From an uncultured Clostridia bacterium (GTDB lineage Bacteria > Bacillota > Clostridia > TANB77 > CAG-508), in the NCBI GenBank assembly GCA_947632745.1, contig CANRQH010000001.1, positions 1 through 64,000 on the forward strand: 64,000 nt of DNA, given 5' to 3'. A program made the position numbers and the translations under genes. The notes below the pieces were generated by a model that saw nothing but the letters and a program-made list of their open reading frames with translations, was not told the DNA's origin and did no database searches. This document shows, piece after piece, positions 40,404-49,711 of this stretch. Position 1 is the first letter of the stretch, and the number at the start of each line of letters is the position of its first letter.

Positions 40404-42499
40404 CTATCTAATATTTTCCATATAATTTATTGCCTGATTATTCTCTTGTATTTCATTTTCATTTAAATTCATTCCAAAGTATTCTGCTATAATTTCTTTT
40501 GCAACTTCTGCTGTGTAAAATCCATGTCCTCCATTTTCTACCATTACTACAACTGCTATTTCAGGGTCATTAAATGGTGCATATCCTGCAAACCATGCAT
40601 TTACATCTTGCCCTGCTTCTGCTGAACCTGTTTTTCCTCCAACTTCTATATCAAAGTCTCTAAATACTGAACTTGCTGTTCCGGTCTTCTGTAACAGAAC
40701 GCATTCCTTCTAATACTGCTTTAATATTTGCATCAGAAAATTTTAAATCTTCTGTTCCGTTATTTTCTAAATTTAATTTTGTTGTTACATATTGTTCTAT
40801 TTCTTTTCTAGAAGATTCTGTTCCATCTGCATTTAGTATTCTTTTTATTATTGTTGGTTCTATTTTGCTTCCACCATTTGCAACCATTGCAACATATTTT
40901 GCTATTTGTATAGGTGAAAAGTTATTATAACTTTGACCAATAGCAGTTGATAAAGTTTGTCCTGCCGACCATGTTTCGTTTAAAGCTTTTGCAGCTTCTG
41001 GTGATGCCAATGTTCCTGATGTTTCACTTGGTAATTCTATACCTGTCTTTTTGCCTAATCCAAAATATGTAGCATATTTATCTATAGTTTCTATTCCTAC
41101 TCTATTTCCTACTTCATAAAAGAAATAATTACATGAATTTTTTATTGCATCTGAAACATTTTGCCATCCATGTCCTCTATGATAACTTGTATAGTACCAA
41201 CAAACTGGTTGATAATCTCTATATTTTGTGTATCTTCCTGTGTCATTTATTTTTTCTGATGTTGAAATTGCCCCAGTCTCTAGCCCTGCTAATGCTGTTA
41301 CCATTTTAAATATTGAACCTGGCGCATATGCACCTTGTATTGCTTTATTAAACAAAGCATTGTTTTCTTTGATTTTATTATATTCTGTTGTGCTTATCCC
41401 CCCTACCCATGAATTTGGGTTGTAATCTGGATTACTTGCCATTGCAATTATTTCGCCAGAATGTACATCTATTACAACAACTGTACCACCTTTGGCATCA
41501 TATCTATCAGAAAATCCTCCGCTTCTTATTTTATTTATATTATTTTTTAAGGCTGTTTCTGCTACTTGTTGAAGCTTAGAATCTATTGAAAGTACAACTG
41601 TAGAACCTTGCTTTGCTTCTTGTGTTACAGTTTCTCCTGTAACAGTACCATCAACCGACATTTCTATTTCTTGTTTTCCGCTTTTGTCCTCTTAAATAAT
41701 CTTCGAACAATGCTTCTATACCTGTTTTTCCAACATAGTCATCATTATTGTAAATTTCTTTTTGTTCATTATATTCTTTTTCACTAATTTTTCCTATATA
41801 TCCTAATATGTGTGAGGCTAAATTGTCATAATTATATTTTCTTGTACTTTCAGTTGTAATTGTAACACCTGGAAATTCAGCATTTTTTTCACTTATTTGT
41901 GCTATTATTTCTCTTGGTACGTTTTCTGCAAGTCCTATGGATTTAGTACTACTGTAGCCTTTTGTAGTTATTTCATATCTTATAGATATTATTTTTCTTG
42001 CTTGCTCTAAATTTTGACTACTTATATCATATTTGTCTATAAAAAAGTTTATTGCTTGCTCAGGAGTTGCATTTTCTTCTAATTTATAGCGTTTTAACCA
42101 TTTTGAAAGTTCTTCTCCTTCGATTGTATAAGCTGTGCATTCATTATTTATAGGAAAATTATTTGGGTAATTTATTTTATATTTTTCAAATAAATTTATT
42201 AAATTTAAAATGCAATTATTTAATGTTTCATCATCTGATTTTGTTTTATATAATTCTAAGTTAAAAGCACTTGTACTTGTTGCTAGCTCATTTCCTGACC
42301 TGTCTACAATTTGCCCTCTTGTTGCTTCTAATGTGCTTTCTCTCGAAAGTCTTGTGTTAGAAGTTTCTCTATATTCTGCACCTTTTACTATTTGTAATTC
42401 AAACAACTTTATTATTAATATTACACCAATAATGTAAACTAAAATTATTAAAATATTAAATCTTAAATTTGTATATTCTTTTTTTATTCGTTTTTTCAA
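40404..42499 (-). CDS. mrdA: Penicillin-binding protein 2 (elongasome transpeptidase), read through two CGG +1 frameshifts
   Basis: PBP2/MrdA cross-links peptidoglycan during lateral wall growth with MreBCD and RodA. The corrected protein is about 697 residues: N-terminal membrane helix (about 13-35), pedestal domain with GQIVDRSGNELATS, and transpeptidase domain with active-site serine in APGSIFKM, SCNYFF (SxN) and VGGKTGSAEAG (KTG). The frame breaks twice: near the GQKGKQEIEMSVDG junction (41678-41680) and at SVTEDGTASSVF just before KTG (40681-40683). Without both shifts the protein lacks either its whole catalytic domain or the KTG motif. TTG start at 42499 after AAGGTG. Confidence 0.93.
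40680..40683 (-). other. CGG +1 frameshift site 2 in mrdA
   Basis: Frame 0: ACA GAA GAC CGG AAC AGC AAG, stopping 7 codons on. Skipping C: GAA GAC GGA ACA GCA AGT TCA GTA TTT, leading into the VGGKTGSAEAG active-site motif. Confidence 0.87.
41677..41680 (-). other. CGG +1 frameshift site 1 in mrdA
   Basis: Frame 0: GGA CAA AAG CGG AAA ACA AGA, stopping 9 codons on. Skipping C: CAA AAG GGA AAA CAA GAA ATA GAA ATG, joining the pedestal domain (LRGQKGKQEIEMSVDG) to the transpeptidase domain. Confidence 0.87.
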
Positions 42500-42530
42500 T
42501 ATTTCACCTTCTTTTGGTTAAATGTAAAAG

Positions 42531-43065
42531 TTAAAAATATCTTGTTAAAATTTTGTTGTTTTTGTATTCTTCTTCTATTATATAACCTGATTTTTGAATT
42601 AATGGATATAATATTATTGTAATTATTATATTGTAAACACTTTCTATTAAAAGTATTTTTATAAATTGAGTTATTTCAAAAGAATAACTATATATAAAAT
42701 AACCTAATATATATGACCCTATTTCATATATACATGTACTTATTACTACCATAAGCATTATTGAAATTCTACTCTCTTTTGAAAAGTTTTTATCAAAAAT
42801 TCCTCCAATTAAACCAACCGTTCCCAACATTATTGCCGAAATTCCTACTTTTCTGCCTATAAATAAGTCTAGTAATAATCCGAAATATAATTCCATAAGA
42901 TACCCCGGCTATTTTGTTATAAAATAAGCCTATAAATAAAATAAATATTATAAACATATTTGGCATTACACCAGCTATTTTAAACCAAGTAAACAGGTTC
43001 TGATGTAATAAGTATATTATTATAAATGCAATTATTAATAGTATGTTTATCAATACTTTTTTCAT
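42531..43065 (-). CDS. mreD: MreD rod-shape protein, read through one CGG +1 frameshift
   Basis: Small integral membrane subunit of the elongasome, about 177 residues with five or six helices. Identified by its position between mreC and mrdA, its hydrophobic profile, and the segment GIIFGLLLDLFIGRKVGISA, which contains the F-GLL-D pattern of the family. That segment spans the frame break at 42880-42882: ATA TTT CGG ATT becomes ATA TTT GGA TTA on skipping the C. Frame 0 would stop 29 codons later after only about 90 residues. Confidence 0.9.
42879..42882 (-). other. CGG +1 frameshift site in mreD
   Basis: Frame 0: ATT ATA TTT CGG ATT ATT ACT. Skipping C: ATA TTT GGA TTA TTA CTA GAC, giving the conserved FGLLLD core of MreD. 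Confidence 0.85.
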
Positions 43066-43096
43066 TTACTTTCTACTTTCCTTTCAAAAATTAGAA

Positions 43097-43912
43097 TTAA
43101 TTTGTTATTACTAGCACTGTTTCTAGTTTATTAAAGTCAACTGCTGTTTCTACTAAGGCATATCTATCTTCTAAATTTGTAGTGTTTATTACTTTCGATA
43201 CTTTACCTATATATATACCTTTTGGATATATGCCTCCCAAACCAGATGTTTCTACTGTATCGTCTTGTGCTATATTGGCTTCTGTAGGTATATATACACT
43301 TTTTAAAGTTTTATTTTCTTGAAGCATACCTTTGCAAACTACACTATCTCTTGAAGAGCTTAGCAAGCTACTTGTATTACTTGATGAATCTATTATTGTT
43401 TGAACTTTTGATGTTGTATCTGTTGCTGAAATTACATATCCTACTAGTCCTTCCGAGGCTATTACTGTCATATTTTCATGTATTCCACTATTTGTTCCTG
43501 CATTTATTATTATTGTTTTTGAATAGTTGCTTATATCACGACTTATTACATCTGCTGCAACTGTTTGGTAATCTTTATATTTTTCTGATAAATTTAAATA
43601 TTCTTTTAGTGTTTGATTTTCTGCTTTTATTGTTTCAAATTCTCTAAGTTTTTCTTCTAATTCATTATTCCTTGCTGTTAGTTCTTCATTTTGTGACTTT
43701 AAATCATTTATATTAGTAAAAAAAGATGAATTTCCATGTAGTTTGTTTTTTACGTATGTAAGTCCATTTTGAATTGGATTTACTAGTTTATTGGCAATAT
43801 TTTCTATGTATGATAAATTACTATTTTCTGTATTTGTTAAAATTACAAGTAATATCAATATTATTATTGTTATTATTATTCCTATAATCCCACTTTTTTT
43901 ATTTTTGTACAT
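43097..43912 (-). CDS. mreC: MreC rod-shape determining protein
   Basis: Bitopic elongasome scaffold linking MreB to PBP2. 271 residues: short cytoplasmic start, one membrane helix (about 9-27), a coiled coil (about 65-105, SQNEELTARNNELEEKLREF), and the two beta-barrel domains with VISRDISNYSKTIIINAGTN and GIHENMTVIASEGLVGYV. Uniquely among mreB, mreC, mreD, mrdA and radC it has no in-frame CGG and no frame break. Confidence 0.95.
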   Translation of the reverse strand: MYKNKKSGIIGIIITIIILILLVILTNTENSNLSYIENIANKLVNPIQNGLTYVKNKLHGNSSFFTNINDLKSQNEELTARNNELEEKLREFETIKAENQTLKEYLNLSEKYKDYQTVAADVISRDISNYSKTIIINAGTNSGIHENMTVIASEGLVGYVISATDTTSKVQTIIDSSSNTSSLLSSSRDSVVCKGMLQENKTLKSVYIPTEANIAQDDTVETSGLGGIYPKGIYIGKVSKVINTTNLEDRYALVETAVDFNKLETVLVITN

Positions 43913-44001
43913 AATAATTTATCCTTTCTTTTTTTACTTTTTATATATATTTTTTATAGGTTACTTCGTATTCCCTTTATCTATAAACGTTTTTTCTGTA
44001 A

Positions 44002-45044
<1,043 letters not shown>

Positions 45045-45049
45045 TTATT

Positions 45050-45762
45050 TCATTCCTTTCCCAATTTTGATTTCCATTTTTCTATAGTTTTTATACTGAT
45101 GTATTCATTATTTCCTATTACAATATGGTCTAATAGTTCTATTCCAATAACTTTTGCAGCTTCTTCTAATCTTTTTGTAATTTCATAATCTTGATTGCTA
45201 GGTGTTGCATTTCCGACTTGGATGATTATGCACAAGTATCATTTTGGGTGCATTAATTTTTACCGCTTCTGATAAAATATTTCTCATTCCAATGTTTACA
45301 AAATTGTTTCCACCTACTGCTACGTTTTTAATTTTTAGTATATTTAGCCCATTATCTAATAATACTATTTTTGCTATTTCTATTTTTTCGTGTTGCATTT
45401 CATTCATTAGTATTTTAACTATATCATTTGGTTCTTTTATTTTAATTTTTCTATAATTTAATGGCGTATTCATTCTACATGCAAGTTCACATACTGCTTT
45501 TAGCTGTATTGCTTTTACACGTCCTAGACCTTTTATTTTAGTTAGCTCTTCTATACTTATTTCTCTTAAAAAACTTAAATCGTCTTTACCATACATTTCG
45601 TTTAAGTTTAGTATTTTTCTTGCTATATCTACACTTGTAAGTTCTTTAGTTCCTGTTTTTATTATTATAGCTAGTAATTCTGCATTACTTAAACTTTTTT
45701 CTCCGAAGTAATTCTAACTTTTCATATGGTCTTTCACTTGTTGGTAATTCTTTTATTGTCAA
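45050..45762 (-). CDS. radC: RadC/JAB-domain protein, read through two CGG +1 frameshifts
   Basis: RadC-family protein with an N-terminal helix-hairpin-helix region (IKGLGRVKAIQLKAVCELA) and a C-terminal JAB/MPN-like metalloprotease fold. The corrected protein is about 236 residues, as in the family. The proposed TTG start at 45762 follows GGAAAGG and gives LTIKELPTSERPYEKL, a standard RadC opening. The first break (45703-45705) lies in LELLGEKSLSNAELLAI; the second (45213-45215) in VHNHPSGNATPSNQD, the JAB metal motif, where skipping C restores HNHPSG. Located directly upstream of mreB, the usual clostridial order. Biochemical role is unsettled. Confidence 0.93.
45212..45215 (-). other. CGG +1 frameshift site 2 in radC
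   Basis: Frame 0: CAT CCA AGT CGG AAA TGC AAC ACC TAG. Skipping C: CCA AGT GGA AAT GCA ACA CCT AGC, restoring HNHPSGxxxPS of the JAB motif. Confidence 0.92.
45702..45705 (-). other. CGG +1 frameshift site 1 in radC
   Basis: Frame 0: GAA TTA CTT CGG AGA AAA AAG TTT AAG TAA. Skipping C: TTA CTT GGA GAA AAA AGT TTA AGT AAT GCA, giving LLGEKSLSNAELL. Confidence 0.88.
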
Positions 45763-45794
45763 TTAATTTTCCTTTCCGCCCCTTAGTTGTTTTT

Positions 45795-46052
45795 TTAAAC
45801 CTTTCTATATATGAAAATTGCTATTGCCATTCCTATTATGCTGGCAATATTTATCTTTATTGTAAATGCAAATGTAATACTTATTATGCTTAAATTTAAT
45901 ACAAATGGATTTTCTAACCCAAATTGCTGTCCAAACGATAACCACCATAATCCGCTTACATTTCCTGCTAAATCTCCTAGTAATCCTCCTATTACTAATC
46001 CACTTAGTATAAATATTAATAGTATCCAAAAACTTTTATCTCTTACTGCCAT
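45795..46052 (-). CDS. DUF4321 small membrane protein
   Basis: 85 residues from ATG at 46052, which has a strong GGAGGAG; a longer in-frame reading upstream is not supported. MAVRDKSFWILLIFILSGLV followed by GGLLGDLAG is typical of DUF4321 proteins, which sit next to radC/mreB in Clostridia. Three hydrophobic segments fill the protein. Function unknown; context suggests the cell envelope. First gene of the radC-mre operon. Confidence 0.8.
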   Translation of the reverse strand: MAVRDKSFWILLIFILSGLVIGGLLGDLAGNVSGLWWLSFGQQFGLENPFVLNLSIISITFAFTIKINIASIIGMAIAIFIYRKV

Positions 46053-46366
46053 TTTTGCTCCTCCTTTGTTTTTTCTCCTCTTACGGATTTTCATGTTTAT
46101 GTGACTTTTATATTATATATTGATTTTATAATTTTTTCAAGCAAATTGTAGATTTTTTTTATTTTTTATGATATTGTAATTATAATTTACAAAATTTAAT
46201 GGAAAAAATTGTGGCTTTAAATACAATCATTTTTATAGTATAATATTTTTAGCAGATATTTTTCTTATACATATAATGCTTGGGAGGATATTTTAGTTTG
46301 AAAGCAAGTAAACTTTCATATCTATGCATATTTTCCAAGTGAAGTGAGAAAAGAAAGGAATTTTAT
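46053..46366. promoter_or_regulatory. Intergenic leader of the mecA-like gene with promoter
   Basis: This 314-bp divergent spacer holds a plus-strand promoter (TTTAAA, 17 bp, TATAAT at 46239-46244). Downstream of it is a possible 14-codon leader peptide (TTG at 46302 after GGGAGG, ending at 46346). A promoter for the DUF4321-radC-mre operon should lie on the minus strand in the first 100 bp, but I cannot pick a convincing one. Confidence 0.4.
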
Positions 46367-47018
46367 ATGAAGATTGAAAAACTTACAGATAATAAAATTA
46401 GAATAATAATTAACCTTGATGAACTTCCAGAAAAAGGTATGGATATACATAGTTTTGCAAAAAATCAAAATGCTACCCGGATCTCTTTTTCAAAATATTT
46501 TAAGTGAAGCAGAAAAACAAGTTGGTTTTAAAGTCCAAAATTGTAGATTACTTGTTGAAGCATTTTTTACCTCTGAAGGATATATTGTGTTTACTTTAAC
46601 AAGATATAAAAATGAAACAAATTCTATATCATCATCAACATCTGCGTTAGCTGGATCTAAAAAAGTAAAATTTAAAAGAAAAACTCCTGATGGTTCGTGT
46701 TCAAATGCAATATATAAATTTAATACTTTTGAAGAATTTTGCAACTTTTGTACATACTGCAATAGCTCAAAGCTAAGTGATTTAAAGAGCTTTGCAAAAA
46801 ATATTTCCTTATATGAATATAACAATTTATATTATTTAGTATTTACAAATATTAATGTAGATTATAAAAATATAAAATTATTTTACACATCTATTTCCGA
46901 GTTTTCAAACTTAGTTAGTAACTCTATTACATTAAAAAGTAAATTAGATGAATATGGAAAAATAATCTTTAAAACAAATGCTATAAAAAATGGAATAAAA
47001 TATTTTTCAAATATTTAA
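46367..47018 (+). CDS. MecA-like adaptor protein, read through one CGG +1 frameshift
   Basis: Resembles MecA/YpbH adaptors that deliver substrates to ClpCP protease. Corrected length about 216 residues (MecA is 218). The N-terminus MKIEKLTDNKIRIIINLDEL matches the family's MxIExxxDNxIKxxI pattern; the second half contains TFEEFCNFC and the acidic/aromatic NLYYLVFTNINVD region typical of the ClpC-binding domain. The frame breaks at 46478-46480: GCT ACC CGG ATC becomes GCT ACC GGA TCT on skipping C, giving QNATGSLFQNILSEAEKQVG. ATG at 46367 follows AAAGGAA. Confidence 0.8.
46478..46481 (+). other. CGG +1 frameshift site in mecA-like gene
   Basis: Frame 0: AAT GCT ACC CGG ATC TCT, stopping 9 codons on. 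Skipping C: GCT ACC GGA TCT CTT TTT CAA AAT. This one is on the plus strand, so the signature follows the coding strand and not the assembly strand. Confidence 0.87.
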
Positions 47019-47088
47019 CTAAATTTATGGATTATTTTTTATAAATATGTTATTATAATAATATCTTTATAAAGAGGTGGTGAATATA

Positions 47089-47772
47089 ATGATTCCATAT
47101 GATGATTCTGATGCTATAAGAACAGTAGATACTAATTCAATTTTAACAAATACATTTTTTAGAATGTTTTTAGGTTTGTTAGCTAGCGCCCTTACTGCTT
47201 TTTATGCATATTATTCAGGAATGTATTACAATATTATTGCTAATGGATATTACCTTATTTTAGCAGTGGTCGAAATAGTAGTTGTTTTAGTATTTTCACT
47301 TTTATTTAAAAAACTATCTCCAACTGCTGTTACAGTTCTGTATTTTGCTTATGCATTTTTGAATGGATTTACTTTGGCTGTAGTATTTGCTGCATATGAA
47401 ATGACTTCTGTTGCATATGCTTTTTTAGGAACAGCTGGTCTTTTTGGTGTATTATCTCTTATTGGATATAAGACTAAAAAGGATTTATCAAATTGGGGAA
47501 CTATTCTTACAATTGCTTTACTTATAGGTATTGTTTTAACTCTTGTAAACTTTTTTATCGGAAGTACAATGTTAGATGTTGTTCTTGATTGGGCAATTTT
47601 GTTTATATTTTTCGGTATTACTGTTTACGATATGAATAAAATTAAGGCAATGCAAGAAATGGGATTTTGTGAAGACGAAAAATTGTATGTTTATGGAGCT
47701 ATGGAATTGTACCTAGATTTCATTAACATTTTCTTAAGAATTTTGTCTTTATTTGGAAAACGTAGAGATTAG
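47089..47772 (+). CDS. Bax inhibitor-1/YccA-family membrane protein
   Basis: 227 residues with seven hydrophobic helices, family Bax-inhibitor-1 (bacterial YetJ/YccA: calcium leak channel or FtsH modulator in characterised members). It begins MIPYDDSDAIRTVDTNSILT and has FAYAFLNGFTLAVVFAAYE and, near the C-terminus, FFGITVYDMNKIKAMQ and GAMELYLDFINIFLRIL, the conserved aspartate-containing signature. ATG at 47089 is chosen because AAAGAGGTGG lies at proper distance; two upstream in-frame GTGs lie inside that site. Confidence 0.92.
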   Translation: MIPYDDSDAIRTVDTNSILTNTFFRMFLGLLASALTAFYAYYSGMYYNIIANGYYLILAVVEIVVVLVFSLLFKKLSPTAVTVLYFAYAFLNGFTLAVVFAAYEMTSVAYAFLGTAGLFGVLSLIGYKTKKDLSNWGTILTIALLIGIVLTLVNFFIGSTMLDVVLDWAILFIFFGITVYDMNKIKAMQEMGFCEDEKLYVYGAMELYLDFINIFLRILSLFGKRRD

Positions 47773-47773
47773 A

Positions 47774-47807
47774 TAAAAAATCACTCTAATTTATGGAGTG
47801 ATTTTTA
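47774..47807 (+). terminator. Terminator after the Bax-inhibitor-1 gene
   Basis: AAAAAATCACTC, an 8-nt loop and GAGTGATTTTT form a perfect stem followed by T residues. Confidence 0.92.
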
Positions 47808-47913
47808 GTTGTTACAATTCACCGTTTATAATCTAAAAATTAATAAAATTTTCATAAAAAGCTTTGTCCTTTACTTTTAGTTTTATTTCATTAAAAGACT
47901 TTTAAAAAAACTC

Positions 47914-47942
47914 TTGCAAAATACTAAAAATCAAAGTATAAT
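47914..47942 (+). promoter_or_regulatory. Promoter for tRNA-Arg
   Basis: TTGCAA and TATAAT with a 17-bp spacer, ending 20 bp before the tRNA. The same boxes and spacing as the promoters at 27689-27717 and 52354-52382. Confidence 0.85.
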
Positions 47943-47961
47943 ATATAGGTAGTTTTTATAT

Positions 47962-48038
<77 letters not shown>

Positions 48039-48077
48039 TATAAAAACTACAAAAGATACTATTGGAGTGTGATTTTA

Positions 48078-48368
48078 ATGAGTGAAAATAAAAAGCAAAA
48101 CATTATTGATATTACCCATATTATAGATATACTTACATTAAAAGAAACCGAAACTTTAAAAGAATTTGCAGAGAAATTGCTCGATATGAAAGTATTAATG
48201 TTAGCTCCTGATGCCATTTTAGAAAATATGGATACAACAGAAAAGTTAATGTTAATTGATTATTATTCAAAAAGTGAAGAAGAAAGAAAAAAAAATGAAG
48301 ATGAAGCAATCTCTTTTGAAGAATGTTTAAAGAAGGCAGGGTTGACTATTAATGACATACAAAATTGA
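48078..48368 (+). CDS. Putative antitoxin of a RelE-type toxin-antitoxin pair
   Basis: 96 residues from ATG at 48078 (MSENKKQNIIDITH), with GGAGTG upstream; an in-frame extension into the tRNA is rejected. The C-terminal EDEAISFEECLKKAGLTIND is the type of short segment by which antitoxins wrap their RelE/ParE partner. The N-terminal part is helical, but no standard DNA-binding fold is obvious. It overlaps the toxin gene by 17 bp. The pair lies 40 bp after tRNA-Arg. Confidence 0.75.
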   Translation: MSENKKQNIIDITHIIDILTLKETETLKEFAEKLLDMKVLMLAPDAILENMDTTEKLMLIDYYSKSEEERKKNEDEAISFEECLKKAGLTINDIQN

Positions 48369-48606
48369 AATTGAAAAAAAAGCTCAAAAATTTATTGACA
48401 AACAAGATAAAACACAACAAACACGAATTTACAAATCTATTTATATGTTACCAAATGGTGATACTAAAAAATTGCAAACCAAACAAGAATTATATAGATT
48501 AAGAGTTGGTGAATTTCGTTTTGTATATAAAATAATTGATGATAAAATTTTAATTAAGATTATAGATGCTGATAATAGAGGCGATATTTATAAAAAATAT
48601 AAATAA
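48352..48606 (+). CDS. RelE/ParE-family toxin
   Basis: 84 residues, the normal size of RelE-superfamily toxins, which cleave mRNA in the ribosome or target gyrase. It shows MTYKIEIEKKAQKFIDKQDK at the start, then LYRLRVGEFRFVYKIIDDKI and DNRGDIYKKY at the end, the conserved core and basic C-terminus of RelE. The usual catalytic arginine and tyrosine positions are filled, so it may be active. Start overlaps the antitoxin end. CGT and CGA arginine codons occur in it, but no CGG. Confidence 0.85.
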   Translation: MTYKIEIEKKAQKFIDKQDKTQQTRIYKSIYMLPNGDTKKLQTKQELYRLRVGEFRFVYKIIDDKILIKIIDADNRGDIYKKYK

Positions 48607-48675
48607 TACTATATATAATTTATTATTTATTTGAATATATCAAAATGATTACAAGTTATTTAATAGGAGTCTTTT

Positions 48676-49092
48676 ATGAGTTGCATATATGAAAGAAAAA
48701 TAAATTATTATGAAACAGATAAAATGGGAATTGTACATCATTCAAATTATATTAGATTTTTAGAAGAATCAAGATGTTTTTGGTTAGAAAAAATCAATAT
48801 GCCATTTTCTGTTTTAGAAGAAAATGGTATAACAATACCTGTTTTAGGTGTTAATTGCACATATAAACATCATGTTACTTTTGCAGATACAATACTAATT
48901 AGACCTTATGTAAAAGAATATTCTGGTGTTAGAATGACAATTGGTTATGATGTTACAAATAAAGAAACAGGAGAAACTGTTATCATTGCAGAAACAAAGC
49001 ATTGTTTTACAGATAAAAATTTAAAACCAATTAATTTAAAAAAATATAATATTGAATTTAGTAATAAATTTGAAAATTTAATAGAGAGATAG
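48676..49092 (+). CDS. Acyl-CoA thioesterase, hotdog fold (YbgC/FadM type)
   Basis: 138 residues. Start MSCIYERKINYYETDKMGIV contains the YYETDxMGxVHHSNY signature of 4-hydroxybenzoyl-CoA thioesterase-like enzymes, with the catalytic aspartate in ETDKMG. It hydrolyses acyl-CoA thioesters in characterised relatives; the substrate cannot be told here. A TAGGAG site precedes ATG. Single gene, ended by a hairpin shared with the converging ogt. Confidence 0.9.
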   Translation: MSCIYERKINYYETDKMGIVHHSNYIRFLEESRCFWLEKINMPFSVLEENGITIPVLGVNCTYKHHVTFADTILIRPYVKEYSGVRMTIGYDVTNKETGETVIIAETKHCFTDKNLKPINLKKYNIEFSNKFENLIER

Positions 49093-49104
49093 TAAACTCT
49101 TGCA

Positions 49105-49143
49105 AAAGGCCCCAAAGTTTATATAAACCTTAGGGCTTTTTTA
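49105..49143. terminator. Bidirectional terminator between thioesterase and ogt
   Basis: GCCCCAAAGTTTAT pairs with ATAAACCTTAGGGC, followed by a T-run on the plus strand and preceded by an A-run usable on the minus strand. Confidence 0.85.
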
Positions 49144-49653
49144 TTAATTAATGCACGCCTTTTGTTCTATTTCGAGTAATTTTCTCTTAGTTTCAATTCC
49201 ACCTGCATATCCTGTCAAACTGCCATCTGCACCTACAACTCTGTGGCAAGGTATAATAATAGATATTGGGTTATGCCCAATCGCACCACCAATAGCTTGT
49301 GCAGACATTTTTTCTATATTTTTTACTTTTGCTACTTTTTTTGATATTTCCCCATAAGTTGTAGTTTCTCCATATGGAATCTCAAGAAGAAATTTCCATA
49401 CTAGCTTTCTAAATTCACTTCCCATTGACTTTAGCGGAAGTTCTGTATTCATAGTTTTTTCTCCTTTAAAATATCTATCTAACCATTTTCTAGTTTCAAT
49501 AAATATCTCTAAATCATTTTTTTCTTCTATTTCACCCGAAATCGTTTCTTTAAAATATTTTTGTTCTTCTATCCAAAGTCCTATAATATTTACACCATCA
49601 CTTGCTATAGTTAACTTTCCCACTGGAGAAAAATAATTTGTATAATAAACCAT
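49144..49653 (-). CDS. ogt: Methylated-DNA-[protein]-cysteine S-methyltransferase
   Basis: Suicide repair protein that transfers the methyl group of O6-methylguanine to its own cysteine. 169 residues from ATG at 49653 (MVYYTNYFSPVGKLTIASDG), preferred over an upstream ATG because AGGGG sits at the right distance and the family starts here. Active site IPCHRVVGADGSLTGYAGG; DNA-binding helix YGEISKKVA with the recognition-helix AQAIGGAIGHNP. With tag this makes two alkylation-repair genes in the window. Confidence 0.95.
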   Translation of the reverse strand: MVYYTNYFSPVGKLTIASDGVNIIGLWIEEQKYFKETISGEIEEKNDLEIFIETRKWLDRYFKGEKTMNTELPLKSMGSEFRKLVWKFLLEIPYGETTTYGEISKKVAKVKNIEKMSAQAIGGAIGHNPISIIIPCHRVVGADGSLTGYAGGIETKRKLLEIEQKACIN

Positions 49654-49711
49654 ATCTATACCCCTAATATTTTTTATTATACTAACATAAAAACTTTGAA
49701 TTATCAACTTT

